A DNA stretch of 64,000 nt, from the NCBI RefSeq assembly GCF_001293645.1, contig NZ_LBMD01000001.1, positions 310,001 through 374,000 of the forward strand, given 5' to 3'. Origin of the DNA: Bacillus sp. CHD6a (lineage in GTDB: Bacteria; Bacillota; Bacilli; Bacillales; Bacillaceae_I). The notes beneath the pieces are model-generated. The model made no database searches, was not told the origin of the DNA, and saw only the letters and a list, made by a program, of their open reading frames with translations. Of this stretch, positions 8,123 to 16,803 are shown piece by piece. The translations under genes were made by a program, and so were the position numbers. Each line of letters starts with the position of its first letter. The stretch's first letter is position 1.

Positions 8123-8902
8123 TTATTCCCCTTCAAATTTAGGCTTACGCTTTTCTTTAAATGCACGCATGCCTTCTTTTTGATCGTTGGATGCAAACAA
8201 AAGATAAAAATTCTTTCGCTCGTATTGCATCCCTTCATACACAGAATAGTCCACTGCCTTATGGACGGATTCTTTGATTAACCGAAGGGAAAGAGGTGGT
8301 TGTTTAGCAATTTTCTGGGCAAAATTCATGGTCTCTTCCAGTAATAGTTCTTTCGGGATGACCCGGTTGATGACTCCATAGTGCAATGCTTCTTTCGCAC
8401 TCATTCTGTCACCTGTGAGCAGCCACTCCATTGCTTTTGATTTTCCCATTAGTTTCGTCAATCTCTGGGTTCCTCCAGCCCCAGGCATAACACCGAGGCT
8501 AATTTCAGGAAAGCCGAACTCGGCATCCTGTGCTGCGAATAAGATGTCACAACACAGAGCAAGTTCAAAGCCTCCCCCAAGGGCAAACCCTTGAACTGCT
8601 CCAATAATAGGTTTCTTTACCCAAGCAAGACGGTCCCATTCAGTGAATTGATTTAACAGTTCAAGTTCGATTGCTGTAGCTTCTGCCATTTCATCAATAT
8701 CCGCCCCAGCTGCAAACGCGCGTCCGTTTCCTGCCAGTACCATAGCTTTTACTTCATCATTTCGGTCAAACTCTTCTAATACCGTCACAATTTCTGTAAC
8801 CATGGGGCGATTGATTGCGTTCAACACTTTAGGTCTATTGAGTTTGATGATGCCTATCGAGCTTTCAATGGAAACTTCGATATATTCGTACGTGTTACTC
8901 AT
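8123..8902 (-). CDS. paaF: Enoyl-CoA hydratase, PaaF type (2,3-dehydroadipyl-CoA hydratase)
   Basis: Crotonase of 259 residues with both hydratase glutamates: GGGFELALCCD and GFPEISLGVMPGAGGTQRL. FAAGADIDEM is the CoA-binding loop. The family role is hydration of 2,3-dehydroadipyl-CoA to 3-hydroxyadipyl-CoA, upstream of PaaH. Its start overlaps the EthD-like stop by 8 bp, which implies translational coupling. A general enoyl-CoA hydratase is the alternative on sequence alone. Confidence 0.87.
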   Translation of the reverse strand: MSNTYEYIEVSIESSIGIIKLNRPKVLNAINRPMVTEIVTVLEEFDRNDEVKAMVLAGNGRAFAAGADIDEMAEATAIELELLNQFTEWDRLAWVKKPIIGAVQGFALGGGFELALCCDILFAAQDAEFGFPEISLGVMPGAGGTQRLTKLMGKSKAMEWLLTGDRMSAKEALHYGVINRVIPKELLLEETMNFAQKIAKQPPLSLRLIKESVHKAVDYSVYEGMQYERKNFYLLFASNDQKEGMRAFKEKRKPKFEGE

Positions 8903-9203
8903 TCACTTCTTCACCAATCATTAAGGTGACAAGATCGCCGGCAAAGCTCATTAAATCCTTTCCAGATGCTTTTGCTTCATCCGTTCTCATCGCTTGCTTT
9001 AAAGCGTCTTGGCTATCGTAATACATTTCACACATTAAATAGTACTTGCCCTCTCCACCCATTGGACTGCCTACTACTTTCGTTACTTCCATTTTGCGTA
9101 AGCCAGGAATCTTAGCAGTAATAGGTGCATGCGTGTCAAAGTAGTGCTGATCAAAAGCTTCCTTGTTTTCCGGATGTTTATAAAGCGCAATTAATTTTAC
9201 CAT
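8895..9203 (-). CDS. EthD-family small ferredoxin-like-fold protein in the paa operon
   Basis: 102 residues with the EthD signature: MVKLIALYKHPENKEAFDQH, YFDTHAPITAKIPGLRKMEV and a YYLMCEMYYDS strand. EthD proteins are small alpha/beta-barrel dimers first seen with the ethyl-tert-butyl-ether P450 system; catalytic function is poorly defined, although databases call them reductases. AAAGGAGAG precedes ATG 9203. It lies between paaD and paaF, the position where paaE is found in proteobacterial operons, and overlaps paaF. It has no flavin, ferredoxin or NAD motif, so it cannot by itself replace PaaE. Confidence 0.82.
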   Translation of the reverse strand: MVKLIALYKHPENKEAFDQHYFDTHAPITAKIPGLRKMEVTKVVGSPMGGEGKYYLMCEMYYDSQDALKQAMRTDEAKASGKDLMSFAGDLVTLMIGEEVNE

Positions 9204-9295
9204 TCTAAATCTCTCCTTTTATGGGCTCAGAACTTTGTCAGAGCGGTTATTTATGTAATTGCCCGACAGAATGTTTCTCTGCAAGGCATTGGTAC

Positions 9296-9787
9296 TTACA
9301 TCATGGTTGACACTGGTTTCATTGCTTCAAAAGGATTTTTGCATCCTTTGCAGTAGAGAATGCTTCTACAAGCGGTCGGGCCAAAGATGTTATCCAATGT
9401 TGTATAGGTCGATCCGCAATAAGGGCAATCCACATGCCATTCCCCTGAATCATCCAGTTTCGGGGGTGGAGCAATCCCAAATTCTTTTAAATGAATTCTG
9501 CCTTGTGCTGTTATACGGTCAGAAGTCCACGGTGGCTGGTAGATAAATTGAACCTCCACTTTGTTAAATAATGCTAAGTTATTAATCTCGTTTTCTACAT
9601 TCTTTTTAATAATTTCTAGGGCTGGACATCCCATGAATGTAGGCAACATCTGAATAGTTATCTGATTATTGATCATATCGATTGCTTCCACCATTCCAAG
9701 ATCCACAATACTGACAGAATCTATTTCAGGATCTTTTACATGCTGCAGGGCATCCCAAACCTTTATGATATTTGCTTCTTCCTGCAT
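9296..9787 (-). CDS. paaD: 1,2-phenylacetyl-CoA epoxidase subunit PaaD
   Basis: 163 residues: an N-terminal DUF59/MIP18 domain (VKDPEIDSVSIVDLGMVEAI, MLPTFMGCPALEIIKKNVE) and a C-terminal four-cysteine zinc ribbon (CPYCGSTYT...ACRSILYCKGCKNPFEAMKP). PaaD is needed for maturation of the iron centres of the epoxidase rather than catalysis. It lies 42 bp after paaC. Confidence 0.93.
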   Translation of the reverse strand: MQEEANIIKVWDALQHVKDPEIDSVSIVDLGMVEAIDMINNQITIQMLPTFMGCPALEIIKKNVENEINNLALFNKVEVQFIYQPPWTSDRITAQGRIHLKEFGIAPPPKLDDSGEWHVDCPYCGSTYTTLDNIFGPTACRSILYCKGCKNPFEAMKPVSTMM

Positions 9788-9829
9788 GATGTCATCATTC
9801 CTTTTTGTTGGGCTAAAAGGTGTAAGTTG

Positions 9830-10651
9830 TTACCAAACTGCAGCTGGATTGCTATTATAGACTTCGCTAAGCGTTAAAAGCGCATCTTCCAAATCCTTGG
9901 TATGTTCACCTTGTCTGCCGTTAGCACTTTGGCTTTTATTAATGGTTGGGAACGTCATTTCTACTTTTTCAAACATTGTCGCCATCTCATCAGTAAATTG
10001 TTTGCGAATATTCTCTTCTGAATCTAGTAATTGGTGTTGAGTGATCTGATTACCACTCGGACCCAGTGACAGGACGCCATCTAAGTCTTCCATCACTCTA
10101 TCAATTGCTGCTTTCATCCTGGTCTTAGCTTCTCCATTTGCTGTACACAATTGTCTGAACCATGTTCTCCAGTGCAACAAGTGATAATAAAGTTCCATAT
10201 TTACTTTTACTGCTACATGTTTCAAAGGTTCATAGGAGGAATTTTTCAATGCCTCCACTTTTAATTTTTTGGCCTGGGTGTAAAAATAATGTCTTACGAC
10301 TGTATATGCCCAATCATATTTAGGTTCGGTGAGATAGGTCCCAGAACCATTCACTTTTTCCAACAGAACCGCGTTCACTCTATCTGCTGCTTTTCTTCCA
10401 TGTGCAAGTGCATCCATATCCCCTTCACCGAGATCTTCAAGCAGTTGATAATACATAGCGGCATGCCCCATCGTATCTTGGTTTATGGAAGAAAAAGCAA
10501 CGTCTTCTTCAATATGCGGTGCAAGGCCCAGCCATTCAGAACCTCGATAAGCTATAATAAAATCGTCGTCTGCCAGTTGATATAATAACGCTGTTAGGGC
10601 CTTATAATAGGATGCATCCCTTTTGGCTTCTTCTATCGTTGCTATATTCAT
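9830..10651 (-). CDS. paaC: 1,2-phenylacetyl-CoA epoxidase structural subunit PaaC
   Basis: 273 residues, ferritin-like fold related to PaaA but without its full di-iron ligand set. LADDDFIIAYRGSEWLGLAP, EEDVAFSSINQDTMGHAAMY and MELYYHLLHWRTWFRQL are family motifs. ATG 10651 overlaps the paaB stop as ATGA, with GGAGGG 11 bases upstream; the longer frame from TTG 10672 has no ribosome site. PaaC forms the PaaAC core of the multicomponent oxygenase. Confidence 0.93.
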   Translation of the reverse strand: MNIATIEEAKRDASYYKALTALLYQLADDDFIIAYRGSEWLGLAPHIEEDVAFSSINQDTMGHAAMYYQLLEDLGEGDMDALAHGRKAADRVNAVLLEKVNGSGTYLTEPKYDWAYTVVRHYFYTQAKKLKVEALKNSSYEPLKHVAVKVNMELYYHLLHWRTWFRQLCTANGEAKTRMKAAIDRVMEDLDGVLSLGPSGNQITQHQLLDSEENIRKQFTDEMATMFEKVEMTFPTINKSQSANGRQGEHTKDLEDALLTLSEVYNSNPAAVW

Positions 10652-10995
10652 CCTTTTTTCTTCCCTCCCCAAGACATGATTTCCTGCTCATCAAGCATCC
10701 CCTGTTCATAATGGCGCCATTTTTTCTTCAAATACCCATAACCTTTCGTATTTCGGTAGTCCTTGTTGTCAATTCTCTGTAAAGATTGACGCTCCTCTTG
10801 AGACATTTTCCTAATATCACCGCGTTGTACCACCCAAATATCTACGGCAGGTTCCCGCCTCATAAAGTTTTCTTGTGCCATGACAAGAGCAATCTCCTTG
10901 TTAGGAGCAAGAAGGCTGAACTGATATTGCATGGGAGCTGTATGGGTTCTTTTACTAAACACTTCAAATTCTTTATAAAAGCCTTTTGTACTCAA
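10648..10995 (-). CDS. paaB: 1,2-phenylacetyl-CoA epoxidase subunit PaaB
   Basis: 115 residues, with FEVFSKRTHTAPMQYQFSLL, ALVMAQENFMRREPAVDIWV and a basic C-terminus. PaaB bridges PaaAC heterodimers in the epoxidase complex. It overlaps paaC by 4 bp and follows paaA by 17 bp. Confidence 0.93.
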   Translation of the reverse strand: MSTKGFYKEFEVFSKRTHTAPMQYQFSLLAPNKEIALVMAQENFMRREPAVDIWVVQRGDIRKMSQEERQSLQRIDNKDYRNTKGYGYLKKKWRHYEQGMLDEQEIMSWGGKKKG

Positions 10996-11012
10996 CTTCT
11001 AAGCTCCTCCCC

Positions 11013-11981
11013 TCACCCTGCTGATGTTTCGGAGCTTAACGCTTCACGAACCCATGCATTATTTTCATGTGCTATTATCCTCAACCTCAGGCGATCCTGT
11101 GATTTGGGACCTTTATTTTTGATAATATCTTTAAAGTTGTTCCAATTCGGTTGTTTGTATTTCCATTTTTCTTCCTTTTCATCATAGTGCATCGTTTCAT
11201 CTGGCAAGGTCAAACCAAGGGATAAAACTCTCGGGATATACTTTGTAAAAAAATCTTGCCGCAGTTCTTCGTTGCTTTTGGTGCGGATATTATACTTCAT
11301 TGTGATATCTTGCTTTGATGTACCAGTTGTCGAAGCATCTGCAGGTCCAAAGAACATTAATAATGCTTCCCACCAGCGATTGATCGAATCTTGGATCATA
11401 CTTCTTTGTGCTTCTGTTCCTTCTGCAAGCGCCATAATAATTGCCTCGCCGTGTTGAGCATGAAAAACTTCTTCTGCACATATTCTCTTTAGGGCCCTCG
11501 CATAAGGCCCATAAGATGCATCTAACATATTGGTCTGGGATATGATGGCCGCCCCGTCAACAAGCCATCCGATAAGACCTGCATCGCCCCATGTTGGTGC
11601 TTCCATGTGAAAAACATTATGAAACTTTAAATCTCCCGAAAATAAATCTTGCATTATTTCTTCACGGGATTTCCCGTAAGGTTCCATCAAATCTTCTGCC
11701 ACTCGCAACAGAAGCTGTCCATGGCCCATTTCATCTTGAACTTTTGCCATGATCCCGAGCTTTCTTTTTAAAGTAGGAGCTTTTGGTACCCATTCTTTCT
11801 CTGGAAGCGCTCCCATTATTTCGCTGATTGCATGCATGGAGATTAGTTTAATTAATGTCTTACGATATTCTTCCGGCATCCAATCATCTGCTTCAATCTT
11901 TTCCCCTGCCTGGATCCGTTGCATAAAATGCTCAAGTTTCTCTTCTTCCGTCAAGCGGTCAAACGATAATGTGTTAGTCAT
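11013..11981 (-). CDS. paaA: 1,2-phenylacetyl-CoA epoxidase catalytic subunit PaaA
   Basis: 322 residues, di-iron ferritin-like oxygenase. Iron-ligand motifs are visible: a Glu in HAISEIMGALPEKEW, KVQDEMGHGQLLLRVAEDL (ExxH), and CAEEVFHAQHGEAI (second ExxH). It adds one oxygen atom from O2 to the ring of phenylacetyl-CoA, giving the 1,2-epoxide. First gene of the paaABCD operon, with a strong sigma-A promoter directly upstream. The partner reductase PaaE is not encoded in the window. Confidence 0.95.
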   Translation of the reverse strand: MTNTLSFDRLTEEEKLEHFMQRIQAGEKIEADDWMPEEYRKTLIKLISMHAISEIMGALPEKEWVPKAPTLKRKLGIMAKVQDEMGHGQLLLRVAEDLMEPYGKSREEIMQDLFSGDLKFHNVFHMEAPTWGDAGLIGWLVDGAAIISQTNMLDASYGPYARALKRICAEEVFHAQHGEAIIMALAEGTEAQRSMIQDSINRWWEALLMFFGPADASTTGTSKQDITMKYNIRTKSNEELRQDFFTKYIPRVLSLGLTLPDETMHYDEKEEKWKYKQPNWNNFKDIIKNKGPKSQDRLRLRIIAHENNAWVREALSSETSAG

Positions 11982-12020
11982 TTTCGCCGCCTCCTATTTC
12001 TATAACGTTTATTTAACGTC

Positions 12021-12049
12021 ATTATAATATAATGTTATACGTTTTTCAA
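12021..12049 (-). promoter_or_regulatory. Sigma-A promoter of the paaA operon with overlapping operator-like words
   Basis: On the minus strand TTGAAA (12044-12049) and TATAAT (12021-12026) are separated by exactly 17 bp, and a CCTATTTC-type purine-rich ribosome site follows before ATG 11981. TAATATAATG (12025-12034), one mismatch from the word upstream of paaX and paaK, overlaps the -10 and the spacer, and ATAACGT/AACGTCATTA follow downstream. This is the arrangement expected for repression. Confidence 0.75.
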
Positions 12050-12068
12050 CACAGAAAGTTCTGAACTT

Positions 12069-13389
12069 TTAAGCGTGAGAAAACCTTGTATCGACAATAC
12101 GTACCGCTTTCCCTTCAGAACGCGGAATAGTTCGAGGTTCAACAACACTTGCTTTTACATGAATCAAGCATTTCGTCTTTAAATCATATTCCACCTTTTG
12201 TGCGATGATTTTCATCTGATCCTGCCTTTTATCTAATTCTGTTTGCCGGAATGTATGCGCTTGCATTTCTACCTGAACCTCTACTGAATCTAAATTTTTC
12301 TCACGAGAGACGAGCAACTGATAATGTGGTGCTAGATCTTTTATTTGCAGCAAGGTATGTTCAATTTCAGAAGGGAAGATATTTACCCCTCTAATAATTA
12401 ACATATCATCTACTCTTCCTTTGACTCTCGACATTTTTGTTGTCGTCCGGCCGCATACGCATTCCTCTCTTTTAATAGAAGCTATATCACCTGTTCTGTA
12501 CCGTATGATTGGCATAGCTTGCTTTGTAAGACTAGTAAATACAAGTTCTCCTACTTCTCCCTCTGGCAATACCTCCAGGGTTTTGGGATCAATAACTTCT
12601 ACATAAAAATGATCTTCTGCAATATGCAGACCATCCTTCGCCTCCTGACATTCCATTGCCACACCAGGACCGATTACTTCACTTAAACCGTAAATATCGC
12701 ATGCTTTGATAGCTAATTTATTTTCTAATGTATTTCTCATCTCTTCCGACCAAGGCTCTGCTCCAAAAATTCCATATTGTAAAGAAGTCTCTTTTGGATT
12801 AATACCTAAATCTATCAATTCTGTCAGCAATATTGAGAATATAGGAGGGTGTCCCACAAATAACAGTTGGCTGGAAATCCTGAATTAATTGTATTTGCCT
12901 GTCTGTGTTTCCGCCAGATACCGGAACTGTGATCATCCCGAGTTTTTCACTGCCATAATGGAGCCCTAGTCCTCCTGTAAAAAGACCGTAACCGTAAGCA
13001 TTATGAAGGATGTCTCCTTTCTTTCCCCCAGCCATGGAAATGGCACGTGCTACTATATCGCTCCACATATCGATATCCTCTTGGGAATAGGCAACAACAG
13101 TAGGCTTCCCGCTTGTTCCAGATGAGGCATGAAGCCGTGTAATTTGACTTCTCGGAATAGCAATTAATCCAAAAGGATAGTTCTCGCGCAGTTCTTTTTT
13201 AGTTGTAAAAGGCAGTTTGTGAATGTCATCAATGGTTTGAATATCCAAAGGTGTAATCGTTAAGTTAGAAATTTTTTGTCTGTAAAAAGGAACATGTTGA
13301 AAGACTTTCTTTACTGTTTCTTTCAACCTGGAGGATTGAAGGAGTTGCATCTCTGATAAAGATAGGGTTTCAGGATCATGTAAGATCAT
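12069..13389 (-). pseudogene. paaK: Phenylacetate-CoA ligase, interrupted by a 1-nt frameshift
   Basis: Two open frames on the minus strand together make one PaaK: the N-terminal 194 codons (ATG 13389, AAAGGGG upstream) with LHASSGTSGKPTVVAY and NAYGYGLFTGGLGLHYG, and the C-terminal part down to 12069 with GIFGAEPWSEEMR, IYGLSEVIGPG, RTGDIASI and MSRVKGRVDDMLIIRGVNIF. The first frame ends RIDRFRY-stop; the second contains DLGINPKETS. Removing one T from the TTT at 12808-12810 restores RIDRLGINPKETS and a 439-residue protein, close to E. coli PaaK (437). PaaK activates phenylacetate to phenylacetyl-CoA, the first pathway step. It could be a true mutation or a sequencing error at a T-run. Confidence 0.85.
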
Positions 13390-13412
13390 CGATATTTCCC
13401 CTTTCACTTTTT

Positions 13413-13422
13413 TAATATAACG
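13413..13422 (-). promoter_or_regulatory. CGTTATATTA word upstream of paaK
   Basis: TAATATAACG on the plus strand is the exact inverse of the words at 640 and 3516, 24 bp upstream of the paaK ATG. Candidate PaaX-type operator. Confidence 0.4.
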
Positions 13423-13642
13423 AAATTATTCCGACATGATACATTATGTAATATTATTCAACACCATTAAAATAACCTTGAAGGGAAGAAATGTCAACTG
13501 ATAATTCTGAAGATTCTTTTTAATGTTAGGTTTTGTGTAATAACTTTGTTGATATTTGATTAAATCGAACAATTGTTAAATAATGTAGGTAAATAAAATA
13601 TGAGGTAGGAGACAGAAATTGTATGGAAAGGATTGATTCAAA

Positions 13643-14239
13643 TTGACCAAGAAGTTCGGACTAAGATTAGTCTTTACCATTATAGTTACTTTTCTTATTT
13701 TCATAAGCTATTCAGCTATTAGCATTTGGTCGTTTGGGAGCAAAAATCAATTAGTTAAAACTGATGCGGCTGTCGTGCTTGGTGCTGCTGCTTGGGGTAA
13801 GGAACCATCTCCTGTTTTGCGTGAGAGGATAAATCATTCGATTTGGCTTTATCAGAATGATTATGTAGATAAAATTATCTTTACTGGTGGTAAAGGCAAG
13901 GATGATGAATTGGCAGAGTCTGAGATAGCAAGGGATTACGCTATTAAAAACAATGTTAGTTCAGAAGATATTCTTATTGAGACTAAATCAAAAATTACAG
14001 AAGAAAATCTATTATACGCATATGAAATTGCGAATGAGAAGAACATGAAAACATTTACTATCGTAAGTGACCCTTTGCATATGAAAAGAGCAAATCTAAT
14101 GGCAAAAAACCTAGGAATGGAGGCATACTCTTCACCTACCCAAAGTTCCGTATATAAGACCTTTAAAAGTAAAGTTCCATTCTTCTTACGAGAGTTGTTC
14201 TATTATATCGGTTATATCTTTAGTTTACCATTCAGGTAA
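13643..14239 (+). CDS. YdcF/SanA-like DUF218 membrane-anchored protein
   Basis: 198 residues. One N-terminal membrane segment (LVFTIIVTFLIFISYSAI) is followed by a DUF218 domain: DAAVVLGAAAWGKEPSPVL, KIIFTGGKGKDDELAESE, EARDYAI-like, KSKITEENLLYA and TIVSDPLHMKRANLMA. DUF218 proteins (YdcF, ElyC, SanA) affect envelope integrity; the reaction is not established. TTG 13643 is the start, with GGAAAGG 11 bases upstream. It diverges from paaK and stands alone. Confidence 0.8.
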   Translation: MTKKFGLRLVFTIIVTFLIFISYSAISIWSFGSKNQLVKTDAAVVLGAAAWGKEPSPVLRERINHSIWLYQNDYVDKIIFTGGKGKDDELAESEIARDYAIKNNVSSEDILIETKSKITEENLLYAYEIANEKNMKTFTIVSDPLHMKRANLMAKNLGMEAYSSPTQSSVYKTFKSKVPFFLRELFYYIGYIFSLPFR

Positions 14240-14307
14240 TTTTCCCTACAATAGTACTGCTAGTTTTCCATTTCTATTGACATAATACCAACACTAGTCC
14301 CATATGC

Positions 14308-14336
14308 AAAAAAGCAGAGGTAATTAGCTCCTCCGC
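14308..14336 (-). terminator. Terminator of the DUF2812 gene
   Basis: Minus strand: GCGGAGG, 9-nt loop, CCTCTGC, then six T, directly after the stop at 14339. Confidence 0.85.
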
Positions 14337-14338
14337 GT

Positions 14339-15529
14339 TTAATCCGATATTAATAATTCCATTGCATTTATTACTTTCTCAACTGGTTCTTTCCCATAAT
14401 AAGTCACATAATAAATAACGTGTCCCTTTCTCGATAAAATAGAATTCTCTAATACAACCAACTCATCAAAAGCTGTTGTTTCAGGAAAAGAAGCATTCCC
14501 ACTTTGAAGCTCTTCTTCCCTGTCTATTAAATGTTGCATCAATCTTTTAGCCAATACCTCGTTCAGGGCAATATATTGACGTGATGTCAAGGAAGGACGA
14601 TAAGGTCCACTTCCATTTTCCCATTTCTCTCCTTTTACTTCGACAAGTTGATTGAGTTCGTATTGCTTAGGTACAAGGATGCTAGAACTTTCAAAGTAGA
14701 AATTGTCACGATTATTATTTTTATTGTTAAAATAAGGCTTATGATTGTTACCATTCGTAAAATCTTTAATCTGGATGACTGGTAACTCCCCTTTTGGAAT
14801 AGGCGGAAAACTATTTGATAATGTTGAGTTGCCCAATTTACTAAGTTGATATATGAAAATGACTGCAAAAAACATAATCACGCTTAATCCAATTAGTTTA
14901 TTCAGCAAATATTTTTTTCGAAAGTTAGAATCAGGTGAAATTCTTTTGTTGGATTGTAATACTTTCATTAACTTTTTCAAGTGAAATAATCCTTTTAAAA
15001 TCAACAAATTCACACCAATAAAGATAAAGATTTGTATGATGGGCGACAAAAACTCATCATTAAGATAGTTTTTAACAGGATCTAATGTAAGCATGAATAC
15101 AGACAAAGCCGCCCCTATCAATGTAAGTAAAGCTATGAAATATGCTCTTGTTTTTAAACTAATATTTAATATTTTTACAGTTTCTGCTTGGTGGATTGGG
15201 TCTGTATGGATTTCTTTTACAGAGCTATCAAAATTGTTCCGGAAGAAATGCAGGTGACCTCTCGAAGCAACATATTTCCATCCCGCTTGTTCATTTTGTT
15301 CCATTCGGTCTGAATTTTGATTGATCGGTTCTTTCAAAATGTCTGTTTTATAGATGATCTTCTGAGGTTCGGCCTTTTTAAAATGAGCGGTCAGTCTTGT
15401 TATTTTGGTAAGTTCCCAGCCTTTTGCGGCCATATCAGAAAGCCATGCTTCTTGTTCGGCTATCTGCCATAAGTCCAACCATAAAATTTTTATCTTCTTA
15501 GTACTCAAATGTTGTTCATCCTTCCCCAA
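14339..15529 (-). CDS. DUF2812 domain membrane protein
   Basis: 396 residues. N-terminal DUF2812 region (LWQIAEQEAWLSDMAAKGWE, KIIYKTDI, QAGWKYVASRGHLHFFR), followed by four predicted membrane segments in two pairs (YFIALLTLIGAALSVFML, IIQIFIFIGVNLLILKGLF, IGLSVIMFFAVIFIYQ), and an extracytoplasmic C-terminal domain. DUF2812 proteins are often encoded next to PadR regulators and act in envelope stress or antimicrobial resistance, but none is adjacent here and the function is unknown. Single-gene unit with its own terminator. Confidence 0.8.
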   Translation of the reverse strand: MGKDEQHLSTKKIKILWLDLWQIAEQEAWLSDMAAKGWELTKITRLTAHFKKAEPQKIIYKTDILKEPINQNSDRMEQNEQAGWKYVASRGHLHFFRNNFDSSVKEIHTDPIHQAETVKILNISLKTRAYFIALLTLIGAALSVFMLTLDPVKNYLNDEFLSPIIQIFIFIGVNLLILKGLFHLKKLMKVLQSNKRISPDSNFRKKYLLNKLIGLSVIMFFAVIFIYQLSKLGNSTLSNSFPPIPKGELPVIQIKDFTNGNNHKPYFNNKNNNRDNFYFESSSILVPKQYELNQLVEVKGEKWENGSGPYRPSLTSRQYIALNEVLAKRLMQHLIDREEELQSGNASFPETTAFDELVVLENSILSRKGHVIYYVTYYGKEPVEKVINAMELLISD

Positions 15530-15613
15530 CTGATCTTCTCTCTAACCTTAATAGTATATAAGAACGATTTGGGGGTAAAGGGAATATTTTCAAATATATA
15601 CTAGTTTAAACAT

Positions 15614-15639
15614 AAAAAAACAGGAGACCTAATCTCCTG
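15614..15639 (-). terminator. Terminator of the yojF-bshB2 operon
   Basis: Minus strand: CAGGAGA, TTAGG, TCTCCTG, then seven T. Confidence 0.9.
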
Positions 15640-15646
15640 ATTTCTC

Positions 15647-16312
15647 TTACACTTTATACGTCCAGAATGTTTCTCGGTACAACCAATCCTCTATTTCCGG
15701 TGCATTTTCCTTTAATTGTTTCTCCATCAGCTCTACCCAGCCGCTTGTTTGGGATTTGTGTGCTTTAATGGCTTCCAGCTTCTCCTCCGCAACCGAGCGA
15801 ATATCAATCGTCACATCTGGTTCACCGATTAACTCAACACTATTCTTCAAAATGGCTTTCCCATATACGGTTGGTCTGTCCTGTTCGGGTAGCCTTCTGA
15901 CTGCAATTGCGACTGCATTACTCATAGCATCGTGGTCTGGATGAACCCCGTGCTCTGGGTAAAAAGTAAGTACTAAACTTGGGTTCAACTCTACCAGCGC
16001 TTCATGAACAATGTCTGCCAGGTATTCTTCATCTTCAAATTCCAATGTTTTATCATGAAGGCCAAGCATGCGTAAGTCCTCTATTCCCATGACTTTACAT
16101 GCATTCAATAACTCTTCTCTGCGAACTTCCGGAAGTGTCTCACGGTTTGCGAATAGCGGATTGCCAAGATTACGACCCATTTGTCCAAGGGTACCGCATA
16201 AGTAGGTAACAGGTACCCCGCTTTGGGTAAAAAGTTTGATGGTGCCAGATGAACTAAATGCCTCATCATCTGGGTGTGGGAATACGACCAGTACGTTCCT
16301 TTCTGCTTCCAT
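15647..16312 (-). CDS. bshB2: Bacillithiol biosynthesis deacetylase BshB2
   Basis: 221 residues, LmbE-like zinc deacetylase. Zinc motifs are FPHPDDEAFSSSG and GVHPDHDAMS; LCGTLGQMGRNLGNP is conserved. The enzyme deacetylates N-acetylglucosaminyl-malate to GlcN-malate in bacillithiol synthesis (YojG in B. subtilis, same length). ATG 16312 with AAAGGAG upstream is preferred over the TTG at 16336 that overlaps the yojF stop. Second gene of the yojF-bshB2 operon. Confidence 0.92.
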   Translation of the reverse strand: MEAERNVLVVFPHPDDEAFSSSGTIKLFTQSGVPVTYLCGTLGQMGRNLGNPLFANRETLPEVRREELLNACKVMGIEDLRMLGLHDKTLEFEDEEYLADIVHEALVELNPSLVLTFYPEHGVHPDHDAMSNAVAIAVRRLPEQDRPTVYGKAILKNSVELIGEPDVTIDIRSVAEEKLEAIKAHKSQTSGWVELMEKQLKENAPEIEDWLYRETFWTYKV

Positions 16313-16332
16313 TACTCTCTCTCTCCTTTCGC

Positions 16333-16674
16333 TCAAAATGGCTCCTCACTAATTTGCAGGGCAACTGCAAGTTTTCCTTCGGGATTTAAACCTGCCAACA
16401 GCAGACGATTTTTATCATCCACTTCATAATGTGTAACACCTTCTGCATAGACCCAGCCGTGTTTGAGTTTTAAACCGATTCGGTACGGTCCGTTCCCAAC
16501 TATTTTAGCCCGCTCATATTTCAATGGGACGTTGCGTATGAACGCCCCAACTGCAAGACCAGTATTGTGGTGGCCAGCATAAGCTCCATTTGTCGTCTCC
16601 AAATGTACGTATACTTCCACATCTATCTGTTTGTTTAATTCGGCTTGCACATGTTTTTGGTCAATAATCTTCAT
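16333..16674 (-). CDS. yojF: YojF family protein (DUF1806)
   Basis: 113 residues, with VEVYVHLETTNGAYAGHHN, GPYRIGLKLKHGWVYAEGVTH and LLLAGLNPEGKLAVALQIS, matching YojF, which lies upstream of bshB2 in B. subtilis. No enzymatic role is known; linkage to bacillithiol synthesis is contextual. GGAGG precedes the ATG. Confidence 0.88.
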   Translation of the reverse strand: MKIIDQKHVQAELNKQIDVEVYVHLETTNGAYAGHHNTGLAVGAFIRNVPLKYERAKIVGNGPYRIGLKLKHGWVYAEGVTHYEVDDKNRLLLAGLNPEGKLAVALQISEEPF

Positions 16675-16770
16675 TCTGTTCCTCCAACGCTATGTACAGA
16701 TTTAGTTTCTTTCTTCAGTTTAATATATGACGCAATGGAAAGAAAATGGTTTGCTCATATATTTATACGA

Positions 16771-16800
16771 AAGCGGAGTGAATATGACATCACTCCGCTT
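16771..16800 (-). terminator. Terminator-like hairpin after the MhqD-like gene
   Basis: AAGCGGAGTG / CACTCCGCTT, 10-bp perfect stem, immediately after the stop at 16804. On the minus strand only three T follow; on the plus strand TTTTATT follows. Confidence 0.55.
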
Positions 16801-16803
16801 TTA

